Below are positions 1 through 7,283 of a DNA stretch of 18,994 nt, in pieces (position 1 is the stretch's first letter; each line of letters starts with the position of its first letter). The notes under the pieces are model-generated. The model saw only the letters and a list, made by a program, of their open reading frames with translations. It was not told the origin of the DNA and made no database searches. The translations under genes were made by a program, and so were the position numbers. The stretch is from contig CALFIA010000241.1 of assembly GCA_937876275.1 (NCBI GenBank), positions 1-18,994 of the forward strand, read 5' to 3'. Source of the DNA: an uncultured Actinomycetes bacterium. Lineage in GTDB: Bacteria > Actinomycetota > Actinomycetes > S36-B12.

Positions 1-2
1 CG

Positions 3-1070
3 ATCTTGATTACGTGGGTCTGCGTGCGCGGCATCGTGTTCTCTGCCGTGCTGCAGAAGTGGCTGCTGCTTATCGAGATGGTGATGCTCGTTATCTTCGG
101 CGTCATCGCGCTCGTGAAGGTCTATAGCAACAACGCGGTCGACACCTCGATCATGCCGCAGTGGAATTGGTTCTCCCCCGCCGGAATCACGACCTCCGGC
201 TTGGTCACCGGCCTTCTCATCGCTGTCTTCCTGTACTGGGGCTGGGATTCCTCGATCACGGTGAATGAGGAGACCGAGAACCCCGAGACAACTCCCGGCA
301 AGGCCGGTGTCATCTCCACTCTCCTGCTGCTCGTCACCTTTGCCCTGGTGGCTGTTGCCGCGATTGCCTTCGGTGGCGTCGGCACTTCAGGCCTCGGACT
401 CGGAAACATCGATAACGCTGACGACGTTTTCGCGGCGCTTGGCCCATCAGTGTTCGGAGATGGCCTGATCGGCCGCGCACTCATCTCGTTGCTGATCATC
501 TCGGTGCTGAGCTCAGCCACTGCCTCGATGATCACGACGATAACGCCCACTGCTCGCACCGCACTCTCGATGGCCGCCTCCAAGGCGATCCCGGAACGCT
601 TCACCGTGATGCATCCGCGCTACCTCACTCCGACCGCGGCCACGATCTGGATCGGCGTGGTGGGTACGGCCTTCTATTTCGGGCTCAGTCTGGCGAGCGA
701 GAACGTGCTCGCCGACTCCATCTCATCGGTGGGCTTGATGATCGCCTTTTACTACGGACTTACCGGCATTAGCTGTGCTTGGTTCTACCGCAAGCACATG
801 CGCTCATTTAGTCAGGTGATGCTTCGCGGCGTGATGCCCGGTATCGGTGGCCTAGTTCTGCTCGCCGGGTTCGTGATGGCCTCGGTGCAGTTCGCCAACC
901 CTGATTACGGCTACACCACGATGGGAGATATCGGTGGCGTCTTCGTTGTCGGCATCGGGTCGCTACTGCTGGGCGTCGTACTCATGATTGTGTGGAATGT
1001 CATCAACCCCGCCTACTTCCGCGGTGAGACTCTCCCCAAAGCCGACGCGTCAATGATGCTCTCCGAGTAG
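3..1070 (+). CDS. APC-family amino-acid permease, C-terminal part
   Basis: This integral inner-membrane transporter probably moves an amino acid or polyamine by proton or solute coupling. The reading frame is open to the left edge of the window, so only the last ~355 residues are present and the true start lies outside. Visible features are about eight hydrophobic helices, and the sequence WGWDSSITVNEE followed by NPETTPGKAG. That corresponds to the APC-superfamily helix/loop in which an aromatic-rich segment is followed by an acidic E-x-x-NP-x-x-xP stretch. The loop around SMAASKAIPERF resembles the cytoplasmic loop (R-x-x-x-x-LPxxF) of the same superfamily. The substrate cannot be read from this fragment. 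A YCII-domain gene follows 13 bases later on the same strand and may be co-transcribed. Family call is confident, substrate unknown. Confidence 0.85.
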   Translation: MLITWVCVRGIVFSAVLQKWLLLIEMVMLVIFGVIALVKVYSNNAVDTSIMPQWNWFSPAGITTSGLVTGLLIAVFLYWGWDSSITVNEETENPETTPGKAGVISTLLLLVTFALVAVAAIAFGGVGTSGLGLGNIDNADDVFAALGPSVFGDGLIGRALISLLIISVLSSATASMITTITPTARTALSMAASKAIPERFTVMHPRYLTPTAATIWIGVVGTAFYFGLSLASENVLADSISSVGLMIAFYYGLTGISCAWFYRKHMRSFSQVMLRGVMPGIGGLVLLAGFVMASVQFANPDYGYTTMGDIGGVFVVGIGSLLLGVVLMIVWNVINPAYFRGETLPKADASMMLSE

Positions 1071-1083
1071 AACGGACTAAGCC

Positions 1084-1419
1084 ATGAAGTTCTTGATCTC
1101 AGTCATTGACGACCAGACCGGCACTGCCGATGACGACGAAATGGCCGCCATTGATGTGTTCAATGACGGCCTGCGAGCGAACGGTCACTTCATCGTGGCT
1201 GTCGGAATCTCCGGGCCCGAGCACGCGTCGACGATTGACGGGCGCGGAGCCGAAACGTTTACCACGCCCGGCCCACTTCACCCGATCGAGCCGACGCAGG
1301 AGTACCTCTCCGGCTTCTGGCTGATCGAAGCGCGTGACCTCGAGGAAGCACGAGCACTCGCAGCCGCAGGATCGAAGGCCTGCAATCGACGAGTGGAACT
1401 GCGGCCCCTGCTGGGCTGA
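1084..1419 (+). CDS. YCII-domain protein (DGPF type)
   Basis: This 111-residue soluble protein has the YCII/DGPF-type ferredoxin-like fold. It starts with MKFLISVIDD and has the usual layout: beta-strand, a helix with a residue run like VFNDGLRANGHFI, a GPE...TPGP segment, a GFWLIEARDLEEARALAA segment and a final strand RRVELRPLL. Members are small dimeric enzymes or accessory proteins of mostly unknown activity, and many actinobacterial ones lie near ECF sigma genes. No sigma factor is visible here. The gene begins 13 bases after the permease stop and may be in the same transcript; no strong ribosome site is seen. The domain call is confident, but no reaction can be assigned. Confidence 0.85.
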   Translation: MKFLISVIDDQTGTADDDEMAAIDVFNDGLRANGHFIVAVGISGPEHASTIDGRGAETFTTPGPLHPIEPTQEYLSGFWLIEARDLEEARALAAAGSKACNRRVELRPLLG

Positions 1420-1430
1420 GCATCTGAACA

Positions 1431-1459
1431 TTGACTCGCTATATCCGTACCGATATATT
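1431..1459 (+). promoter_or_regulatory. Leaderless promoter with overlapping palindromic operator for the HTH-nucleotidyltransferase gene
   Basis: TTGACT (1431-1436) and TATATT (1454-1459) are separated by 17 bases, a near-consensus sigma-70-type promoter. The -10 ends 6 nt before the ATG at 1466, so the transcript would begin at or next to the start codon. An 18-bp near-perfect palindrome, TATATC-CGTACC-GATATA (1440-1457; one mismatched pair), fills the spacer and overlaps the -10. This is where the encoded HTH protein could repress its own promoter. The elements are seen directly; autoregulation is inferred from antitoxin families. Confidence 0.7.
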
Positions 1460-1465
1460 TACGCT

Positions 1466-1966
1466 ATGGACGCTTCGGCCCTGATCAAATCTGCTCGCAC
1501 CCGCGCAGCGATGACCCAGGCACAACTGGCTGAGGCCGCCGGAACCTCGCAGCCCACCTTGGCTGCATACGAAACGGGGGCCAAGTCTCCCTCGGTACGC
1601 ACCCTCGATCGTCTCGTCCGTGCCGCGGGCGCAACCCTCCAAGTGAACATCGTCGACGCACCCGCCGCACGCGGGGATCTGCTCTCCGAGCTTCGCAGTC
1701 GTGCAAGGGATATTCGCGACGAGGCCAGCCCCCGTCATATTCGCAATGTGCGAGTCTTCGGCTCAGCAGCTCGTGGTGAGGAAACGGCGAACTCAGATAT
1801 CGATCTTCTCGTCGACTTCGACGCAGCCCGATACGGCGTGCTCCCTCTTGCTGGCTTCGCCAATGAACTTCGAAAGTTACTAGGCCGCGAGGTCGACGTC
1901 ACGACTGCCGAATTACTGCGGCCTGAAGTGCGCAAAAATGCGCTCGCTGAGGCAGTACCGCTATGA
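1466..1966 (+). CDS. HTH-XRE / MNT-type nucleotidyltransferase fusion (MntA-like antitoxin)
   Basis: This 166-residue protein joins two domains. Residues ~5-55 form an XRE-type helix-turn-helix (MTQAQLAEAAGTSQPTLAAYE), and residues ~75-160 form a minimal nucleotidyltransferase. The nucleotidyltransferase has the motif G99-S100-x-x-R-G followed by S110-D111-x-D113, with a likely third acid at D144. In the MntA/HepT toxin-antitoxin family such proteins AMPylate and neutralise a HEPN RNase and also bind the operon promoter. I chose the ATG at 1466 because the HTH begins just after it and a leaderless promoter ends 6 nt upstream; an open frame extends back to 1334 but would overlap the YCII gene. 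The C-terminus (RPEVRKNALAEAVPL) is typical of the family, and its stop overlaps an ATG (ATGA), as expected for a coupled toxin that is no longer intact here. It may be an orphan antitoxin or a plain regulator. Confidence 0.85.
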   Translation: MDASALIKSARTRAAMTQAQLAEAAGTSQPTLAAYETGAKSPSVRTLDRLVRAAGATLQVNIVDAPAARGDLLSELRSRARDIRDEASPRHIRNVRVFGSAARGEETANSDIDLLVDFDAARYGVLPLAGFANELRKLLGREVDVTTAELLRPEVRKNALAEAVPL

Positions 1967-2004
1967 GTCGCCCTGTGAGAAGTCCAGGCAGCGAACTTGC
2001 TTGA
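1963..2004 (+). pseudogene. Remnant of the start of a HEPN (HepT/DUF86) toxin gene
   Basis: An ATGA overlap with the nucleotidyltransferase stop opens a 13-codon frame beginning MSRPV and ending in TGA at 2002-2004. Partner HepT toxins of this antitoxin type usually start at such an overlap, often with MSR-like N-termini. Here the frame dies at once, and the convergent MFS gene ends only 12 bases further on. I infer that the toxin was deleted and just its first codons remain. The similarity is short, so a chance overlap is possible. Confidence 0.4.
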
Positions 2005-2016
2005 TGGGGTTACCGC

Positions 2017-3546
2017 TCAGCGCTCGAGTTGGTGCTCCTTGGCGCGAGCCGGGAGGAACCTCAGTGCCACGATCGCGCCGATGATGACCACTGCAGCCGA
2101 AACGAGGGATCCGCGCGAGAGGCCGTCGATGAAGGCGCTCTTGACGAATGCGGCTAGCTGGGCAGCCGGCCCCTCGGGCAACTGACCGGCAACACCCAGC
2201 CCGCCGCCCATTGACTCACGCACCACCGACTCATACTGCGGCGGCAAGCCGAGGCTGCGATAGCCCTCGATCACCTTGGACCCGTAAACGCTCAGGAACA
2301 CCGAACCGACGACTGCAACGCCGAGTGTGCCGCCGAACTCGCGCGTGGTGTCATTCACGGCAGCACCCGCACCGGCTTGCTCAGGCGGCAGCGCACCCAT
2401 GATCGACTCAGTGGCAGGGCTCGTGGCGAGACCCAGACCCGCAGCGATCGTGACCATCGAGATGATCACCATGCCGAAGTACGGCGTATCGGTCTTGATC
2501 GTCGCGGCCATCAGGAAGCCAGCGCCCATCACCAACAAACCAAGCGTGACAATCGCCTTCGAACCAAAACGATGCATCAACACGATTGCAAGCGGCGACA
2601 TGATGCCCGTGGCAATGGCGAAGGGAAGTGTGCGAATGCCGGCTTGGAGCGGAGTGAAGCCCTGTACAAGCTGCAGGAACTGAGTGATCAGGAAGATGAA
2701 CCCGAAGAGGGCGAAGAAGGCCGTCGTGACCGAGAGACTTGCTGCCGTGAAACGTGCATTGGTGAACAGGCGGACGTCCAGCATCGGGTGGGCGAGCCGC
2801 CGCTCGACGAGTGCGAAGACGACCAGAAGTGCGATGCCGCAGATCAGCGCGGCAAGAATTCCCGCCGAGGTCCAACCCCACGTGGGTGCCTCGATGATTG
2901 CCCAGATGATCAGGCCTACACCTGCGGCCGAGAGCACCAGGCCGCGGAAGTCGAATCGACCGGCGCTCGGATCGCGTGACTCAGGAAGCAGGAAGGCACC
3001 GAGAACGATCGCAATCATCGCGACGGGGATGTTGACGATGAAGATCGAGCCCCACGAGAAGTGCTCAAGCAGCAGGCCGCCGGTGATCGGGCCGATGGCA
3101 ACGGCAACGCCGACCATTGCCGTCCAGATGCCGATGGCCGCTGCACGTTCCTTCGGATCAGTGAAGACATTGACGAGGATTGCGAGAGTCGCAGGGAAGA
3201 TAAGCGCGGCTCCAATACCCATGAGCGCACGTGCGCCGATCAACTGGCCCGAGGTCTGCGAGTAGGCCGCGAGGCCTGAGGTGATGGCGAAGATGACCAG
3301 GCCCAGCTGCAGGGCACGCCTGCGACCAATGCGGTCGCCCACGTGACCCATCGTGAGCAGGAGGGCTGAAAAGACGAGGGTGTAGGCATCGACAATCCAC
3401 TGCAATTCGGTCGTGCCGGCGCCCAGATCCTTGTTCAGCGTGGGCAAGGCTACGTTCACGATCGTGTTGTCGACCACGGAGAGCAGGAGGCTAAGGCACA
3501 GCACGCCCAGGGCCAACCAGCGACGACTCGTGCTCATGGGACTCAT
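2017..3546 (-). CDS. DHA2-family MFS drug/solute exporter (EmrB/QacA type, 14 helices)
   Basis: This 509-residue inner-membrane proton antiporter belongs to the 14-helix DHA2 branch of the major facilitator superfamily, whose members export drugs, dyes and toxic metabolites. Visible signatures are helix-1 motif VVDNTIVNVALP (residues 24-35), motif A GHVGDRIGRRR (67-77) between helices 2 and 3, and GPITGGLLLEHFSW in helix 5 (antiporter motif C). The C-terminal part has the ATSPATESIMGALPPEQAGAGAAVND segment typical of the family. The start at 3546 is supported by an AGGAG-type ribosome site ~7 nt upstream; the frame begins MSPMST, so an internal ATG three codons on is an alternative. It is divergent from a TetR gene with operator-like repeats between them, a classic efflux-pump/repressor pair. 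The substrate is unknown. Confidence 0.92.
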   Translation of the reverse strand: MSPMSTSRRWLALGVLCLSLLLSVVDNTIVNVALPTLNKDLGAGTTELQWIVDAYTLVFSALLLTMGHVGDRIGRRRALQLGLVIFAITSGLAAYSQTSGQLIGARALMGIGAALIFPATLAILVNVFTDPKERAAAIGIWTAMVGVAVAIGPITGGLLLEHFSWGSIFIVNIPVAMIAIVLGAFLLPESRDPSAGRFDFRGLVLSAAGVGLIIWAIIEAPTWGWTSAGILAALICGIALLVVFALVERRLAHPMLDVRLFTNARFTAASLSVTTAFFALFGFIFLITQFLQLVQGFTPLQAGIRTLPFAIATGIMSPLAIVLMHRFGSKAIVTLGLLVMGAGFLMAATIKTDTPYFGMVIISMVTIAAGLGLATSPATESIMGALPPEQAGAGAAVNDTTREFGGTLGVAVVGSVFLSVYGSKVIEGYRSLGLPPQYESVVRESMGGGLGVAGQLPEGPAAQLAAFVKSAFIDGLSRGSLVSAAVVIIGAIVALRFLPARAKEHQLER

Positions 3547-3556
3547 AGAGGCTCTC

Positions 3557-3594
3557 CTATAGAACGTTGTTCTTTATCTATGGAACGGTATGCT
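3557..3594. promoter_or_regulatory. Divergent promoter/operator between MFS exporter and TetR gene
   Basis: The gap holds the direct repeats CTATAGAAC (3557-3565) and CTATGGAAC (3578-3586), 21 bp apart, with an inverted copy GTTCT (3569-3573) making AGAAC-GTT-GTTCT (3561-3573). For the rightward TetR gene, TTGTTC (3567-3572) and TATGCT (3589-3594) have a 16-base spacer, and the -10 ends 6 nt before the ATG at 3601. The repeats lie over both divergent promoters, as expected of a TetR operator. Confidence 0.6.
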
Positions 3595-3600
3595 AGAGGC

Positions 3601-4200
3601 ATGGCAGCCAGCATGCAAGGGCATCGCACGCGCACCGCGAGCATCGAGGTCACCGACTCCTTGGTCGATGCCGCGTTGGCCCTTCTCGAGGAGTCGGGCA
3701 TCGCCTCTCTCACCGTGCGCGCCGTAGCGTCCCGAGCCGGGGTCGCCCCCATGGGCGTCTACTCACGCTTCGGAAGCAAGGACGGCCTGCTCGAGGCACT
3801 GTTCGTGCACGGATTCACCGGCCTCGAATCCGCCATCGAGCCGCAGCCCTCCCCCAGCCCGATGAATCGTTTGCGCACCGGCTGCATGGGCTACCGCGAG
3901 TTCGCGATCAATAACCCACAGATGTATCACCTGATGTTCGAGCAAATGATGCTGCTCGAACTCTCACCAGAAGCCCAGGACGCCGCCAAGCGCACCTTCA
4001 TGCTCCTCGTTGATCGCGTGCAGGAAACCATGAACTCCGGCGATCTCGCTGCTGGCAACAGCGTCGAGGTTGCGCAGCAACTGTGGAGCGCCATGCACGG
4101 TGCCGTGAGCCTCGAGATCGCCGGTGTTCACTTCGCGCAGGATCGCGAGGCGAACTACGCCGCGTTGCTCGAGGCAATGTTCAATGGGCTGAGCGCCTAA
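3601..4200 (+). CDS. TetR-family repressor, probable regulator of the MFS exporter
   Basis: This 199-residue DNA-binding regulator has an N-terminal TetR helix-turn-helix at residues ~25-70 (LTVRAVASRAGVAPMGVYSRFGSKDGLLEAL). Its ligand-binding C-terminal half contains WSAMHGAVSLEIAGVHF (162-178), matching the WHG-type C-terminal domain (TetR_C_33). The start could be the ATG at 3580 (seven codons longer) or at 3601. I prefer 3601 because the TATGCT -10 ends 6 nt before it, and the longer form would start inside the promoter. It is transcribed away from the exporter and probably represses both genes through the repeats between them. The inducer is unknown. Confidence 0.88.
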   Translation: MAASMQGHRTRTASIEVTDSLVDAALALLEESGIASLTVRAVASRAGVAPMGVYSRFGSKDGLLEALFVHGFTGLESAIEPQPSPSPMNRLRTGCMGYREFAINNPQMYHLMFEQMMLLELSPEAQDAAKRTFMLLVDRVQETMNSGDLAAGNSVEVAQQLWSAMHGAVSLEIAGVHFAQDREANYAALLEAMFNGLSA

Positions 4201-4306
4201 GTCGGGTCGACTTCTCGGATACTTCCAATTAGTCGCATTCCAGCCACGCAAAAGGTCCTGGCGCCGCCATGGCCACAGGCGTACATTTGCGCCCCAGCCA
4301 CCTGCG

Positions 4307-5524
4307 ATGAACCGAGGCCCCGTGACACTTAATCCGCTCAGCGATGTGGTGTCGAGCCAGTACGAGACCTGGGTCTACCCCGAGCCGATCGTGGATCTGC
4401 CCGGCTGGATGGAGACCAGCTGGCAGTGGTTTGATCCGCGCATCTCGCACCGCTTGCTGTGGCCGGATCGCGCTTACACGCCCGACCTCGACATCCTGAT
4501 TGCCGGGTGCGGCACGAACCAGGCGGCGGTCTTCGCCTATTCCAATCCATCGGCGAAGGTCGTGGCAATTGATGTCAGCCAGACCTCGCTCGACCATCAC
4601 CATTTCCTCAAGGAGAAGTACGAGCTCTCCAACCTTGAGCTGCATCGACTGCCTATCGAGAATGTCGCTTCACTCGGACTCGACTTCGATCTGATCGTGT
4701 CGAGCGGTGTCTTGCACCACATGGCTGATCCCCAAGCAGGCATGTCAGCACTCGCCAGCGTTCTCCGACCCGACGGAGTTATCGGCATCATGCTGTACGC
4801 GAAGTACGGACGCCTGGGCGTAGAGATGATGCAGGGCATTTTCCGCGAGATGGGTCTGCATCAAGATCACGAGTCGATTGAGACGGTGCGCGCAGCGCTC
4901 GCGGCGCTACCGCCCGGTCACCCCGTGCAGAGCTACCTTGAGATCGCCCCGGATCTGCAATTCGACGCCGGCCTCGTTGACACCTTCTTACATGGCCGTG
5001 ATCGCAATTACACGGTCGACGACTGCCTCGCGCTTGTCGAGCGGTCGGGGCTGGTGTTCCAGGACTGGCTGCTCAAGTCTCCTTACTATCCATTCAACTC
5101 GGCAGACTCAGGCTTCACCGCGGAGATCACTGCTCTTCCCGCACGGCAGCAATGGTCGATCATGGAGCGCATCAACTACCGCAACGGCTGCCACTTCTTC
5201 ACCGCATGCCATCCGCAACGCCCGGCCTCGTCCTACGTTATTGATTTCACTTCCAGTGACTTCACGAGCTATATGCCCGACTTCCGCCACGCGTGCTCGC
5301 TCCTCGGGCCAAGGCTCTCGCGTTATGACTGGTGGATGGATCTCGAGCGCGACCAATTGGCTTTCGTCGAGGTGATAGACGGGCAGCGCACCATTGGCGA
5401 AATCGTCGCCTTTGTCGAGAAGCCCGGCTCCTTCGCTGACTCCGGATCAGCCAGGGAATCCGCGCGTGCAACCTTCCGTTCGCTATGGCAGCTCGACTTC
5501 CTGTCGATGGGCATCAGGAATTAG
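4307..5524 (+). CDS. Class I SAM-dependent methyltransferase with extra C-terminal domain
   Basis: This 405-residue cytosolic protein carries a Rossmann-type methyltransferase core at about residues 55-170. The glycine-rich SAM motif is DILIAGCGTN (62-71), an acidic strand end is AIDVSQ (D89), and the post-II segment is SGVLHHMADP (133-142), followed by LRPDGVIGIMLY. The N-terminus has QYETWVYPEPIVDLPGW, a lead-in seen in a group of uncharacterised bacterial methyltransferases. Residues ~300-405 form a separate unit (IDGQRTIGEIVAFV...FRSLWQLDFLSMG) that looks like a small winged-helix or regulatory domain. The ATG at 4307 has no clear ribosome site; a GTG at 4322 after a GAGG is an alternative. 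It stands alone between the TetR gene and a convergent toxin-antitoxin pair. The methyl acceptor is unknown. Confidence 0.82.
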   Translation: MNRGPVTLNPLSDVVSSQYETWVYPEPIVDLPGWMETSWQWFDPRISHRLLWPDRAYTPDLDILIAGCGTNQAAVFAYSNPSAKVVAIDVSQTSLDHHHFLKEKYELSNLELHRLPIENVASLGLDFDLIVSSGVLHHMADPQAGMSALASVLRPDGVIGIMLYAKYGRLGVEMMQGIFREMGLHQDHESIETVRAALAALPPGHPVQSYLEIAPDLQFDAGLVDTFLHGRDRNYTVDDCLALVERSGLVFQDWLLKSPYYPFNSADSGFTAEITALPARQQWSIMERINYRNGCHFFTACHPQRPASSYVIDFTSSDFTSYMPDFRHACSLLGPRLSRYDWWMDLERDQLAFVEVIDGQRTIGEIVAFVEKPGSFADSGSARESARATFRSLWQLDFLSMGIRN

Positions 5525-5583
5525 CTCGACTTCGCTGCACACAACCCGACGCGATGAATCTGAATTGGAGCTTCGCGCCTGCA

Positions 5584-5904
5584 TTACGCGACTTCGACAG
5601 CATCCTTCATTCGGGCAGGGACGGTCTCAGGGAACGAGATCACGAGATGACGTCCCAACGCGGCTGCAACCCGAGCGAGCGTATCCACGCGATTGCCACT
5701 TCCTCCGCCCTCCTCAATGCGTGAGATCACTGATTGAGTCGTGCCCATACGATCGGCCAGTTCCTTTTGGGTGAGACCCGCATCGATTCGAAGATCGTGA
5801 ATGAGCTGCGCCAGGACGAACGTGTCTTCGACTGCGGAACGGGTCCGCTCGGGGACAGCCGGTCGCTTTGCTTTCACATCAGCCCAGCGTGAGTGATTCG
5901 CCAT
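5584..5904 (-). CDS. HigA-like XRE antitoxin
   Basis: This 106-residue protein has a Cro/C1-type helix-turn-helix at residues ~40-66 (GLTQKELADRMGTTQSVISRIEEG) and a short C-terminal tail (GRHLVISFPE) typical of HigA-like antitoxins. These neutralise a RelE/HigB-fold RNase and repress their operon. The ATG at 5904 is preceded by AAGGGAC inside the toxin stop region, and the toxin stop lies 14 bases upstream, so the genes are translationally close. Toxin-first order is the rule for HigBA pairs. The acidic, Ala-rich C-terminus (KDAVEVA) lies at the convergent border with the methyltransferase gene. Confidence 0.85.
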   Translation of the reverse strand: MANHSRWADVKAKRPAVPERTRSAVEDTFVLAQLIHDLRIDAGLTQKELADRMGTTQSVISRIEEGGGSGNRVDTLARVAAALGRHLVISFPETVPARMKDAVEVA

Positions 5905-5918
5905 GTCGCTTGTCCCTT

Positions 5919-6242
5919 CTATGGTCTTTCAGAGGCGTCTGCTGCGGCAATTCGCCGAGCCCGATCGATCTCAGTTCTTTCATTCATGCGTTGCTTATGA
6001 AACGTGGTGAGCAGGACAATGCGGTCGCCCTTTGCGAATCGATACGTGAGGCGCTGGGAATTCGAGCCAAGGGAAAACCTCAGTTCGAACAGTCCCTGCC
6101 CCAGACTCCTTGAGAACGGCATCCGCGCTCGGGAGCCCAGTTCACCCAGACGATCGATCAGAACGACAGCGCGCTCATATTCAGCGTCACTGAGCGCAGC
6201 CAGCCATTCGACTATTTCGTCGAGCAACTCGATATCGGCCAC
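5919..6242 (-). CDS. HigB-like toxin (phage-derived Gp49-like, DUF891)
   Basis: This 107-residue protein matches the RelE-superfamily Gp49/HigB group, ribosome-dependent or free mRNA endonucleases. The diagnostic core is GLFELRFSLGSNSQRLTYRF (residues 50-69), then KGDRIVLLTTFHKQRM (71-86) and a final ERTEIDRARR helix. This corresponds to the family's ELR...yRi.Y...ivLLh.F.Kk...ei..A pattern. Basic residues in FHKQR and RLTYR are the likely RNA-contact and catalytic side chains. The start is GTG at 6242, right after a double palindrome. The antitoxin follows 14 bases downstream. No frame damage is seen, so the pair is probably functional. Confidence 0.85.
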   Translation of the reverse strand: MADIELLDEIVEWLAALSDAEYERAVVLIDRLGELGSRARMPFSRSLGQGLFELRFSLGSNSQRLTYRFAKGDRIVLLTTFHKQRMNERTEIDRARRIAAADASERP

Positions 6243-6251
6243 ACGGAGAAT

Positions 6252-6284
6252 ATCGCATATTTGCGATTATCGCACCATTGCGAT
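6252..6284. promoter_or_regulatory. Two tandem operator palindromes before higBA
   Basis: Two inverted repeats with identical 6-bp arms and 4-bp centres stand 17 bp apart: ATCGCA-TATT-TGCGAT (6252-6267) and ATCGCA-CCAT-TGCGAT (6269-6284). They lie 10-42 nt upstream of the toxin start. The arms are perfect while the centres differ, which points to protein binding rather than chance. They are the obvious sites for antitoxin dimers. A -10/-35 pair is not clear; GATAAT (minus strand, 6266-6271) lies between the two sites. Confidence 0.75.
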
Positions 6285-6321
6285 GAACCATCCCTGTGGA
6301 CAGAGCGTGTGGGCAGTTCGA

Positions 6322-7173
6322 TTACTCCCAGGTCATCATCAAGAAGTCATCCGGGTCAGGCCCGGTGCGGTAACCGTTCTCCAAGGTCGCGATCGCGGCC
6401 ATGTCGTCGGCATCGAGCTCGAACCCGAACACGTCAATGTTCTCGGCAATGCGCGACGGGGTGACCGACTTCGGCAGCACGATGAGCCCCTCCTGCAGGT
6501 GCCAGCGGATCATCACCTGGGCGGTCGACTTGCCGTGCTTGGCACCGATGGCCGCAAGCAGTTCGTTACCGATCAGCTGGCCAGAGGCCAGGGGGCTCCA
6601 CGACTCAGTTGCAATGCCGAACTCGGCGTGCACCGCACGCATGTCGAGCTGCGGCAGCCACGGGTGAAGTTCGATCTGGTTGAGCACGGGCACGACGCCG
6701 GTGACGTCGATGATCTCTCGCAGCGCGGGCTCCTTGAAGTTGGAGACGCCGATGGAGCGCACGCGACCTGACTTCTGGATATCGATGAGCGCCTTCCAGG
6801 TCTCGACGTACTTGCCCAGTGGCACGCACTGCCAGTGGATAAGGAAGAGATCGAGGTAATCGAAGCCAAGCTTGCTCATGCTGGTGTCGAACGCACGCAT
6901 CGCGTTGTCGTAGCCGTGATCGGGATTCCACATCTTGGTCGTCACGTAGACGTCCTCGCGTGCCAGACCGCTCTTTGCGACCGCGGCGCCCGCCTCGGCC
7001 TCGTTCGCGTAGACCGCAGCACTGTCGACATGGCGGTAACCGACCTTGAGGGCCTCGGCGGTAGCAACCTCAGCCTCGCTCGGCGGTACCTGCCACAGGC
7101 CGAAGCCGATCTGCGGAATGGTCGTGCCGTCATTCAGCGCGATATTCGGGACGATGCTGGGGTCGATGCTCAT
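6322..7173 (-). CDS. Aldo/keto reductase
   Basis: This 283-residue cytosolic NADPH-dependent oxidoreductase has an (alpha/beta)8 barrel and reduces aldehydes or ketones to alcohols. The full catalytic tetrad is visible: D50 (GYRHVDSAAVY), Y55, K80 (TTKMWN) and H113 (LIHWQ). Other family signatures are GFGLWQVP near the N-terminus, IGVSNF (141-146), NQIELHPWLPQ (165-175) and the cofactor-phosphate loop PKSVTPSRIAEN (234-245). The start at 7173 is chosen from a strong AGAAGGAG site just upstream and from family length; an open frame extends back to 7443 but would run over the PPOX gene. It resembles the 2,5-diketo-gluconate reductase-like actinobacterial group. It is third in a leftward cluster, 110 bases after the PPOX gene. 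The substrate is unknown. Confidence 0.92.
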   Translation of the reverse strand: MSIDPSIVPNIALNDGTTIPQIGFGLWQVPPSEAEVATAEALKVGYRHVDSAAVYANEAEAGAAVAKSGLAREDVYVTTKMWNPDHGYDNAMRAFDTSMSKLGFDYLDLFLIHWQCVPLGKYVETWKALIDIQKSGRVRSIGVSNFKEPALREIIDVTGVVPVLNQIELHPWLPQLDMRAVHAEFGIATESWSPLASGQLIGNELLAAIGAKHGKSTAQVMIRWHLQEGLIVLPKSVTPSRIAENIDVFGFELDADDMAAIATLENGYRTGPDPDDFLMMTWE

Positions 7174-7283
7174 GGGTCTCCTTCTGCGGTTGGCACTGAA
7201 CTTACCGATGTTCGAGGAGATCGGCAGGTGGATACACGAGCAGAGCAGCCCTGCCGCTCGCCCCCGCCTGACTTTCCTAACCG

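Noticed and set aside
122..604. 160-codon open frame on the minus strand inside the permease gene
   Set aside because: It lies wholly within the permease coding frame and has low-complexity Ser/Ala/Arg composition typical of antisense frames in GC-rich DNA.
1334..1465. 44-codon N-terminal extension of the HTH-nucleotidyltransferase gene
   Set aside because: It overlaps the YCII gene, has no ribosome site, and the promoter and operator lie within it, just before 1466.
2377..2979. 200-codon plus-strand frame inside the MFS gene
   Set aside because: It is antisense to a conserved transporter, and the translation is rich in Arg/Asp/Gln without any fold signature.
6004..6771. 255-codon plus-strand frame across higB and the aldo/keto reductase
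   Set aside because: It runs antisense through two well-supported genes and their operator.
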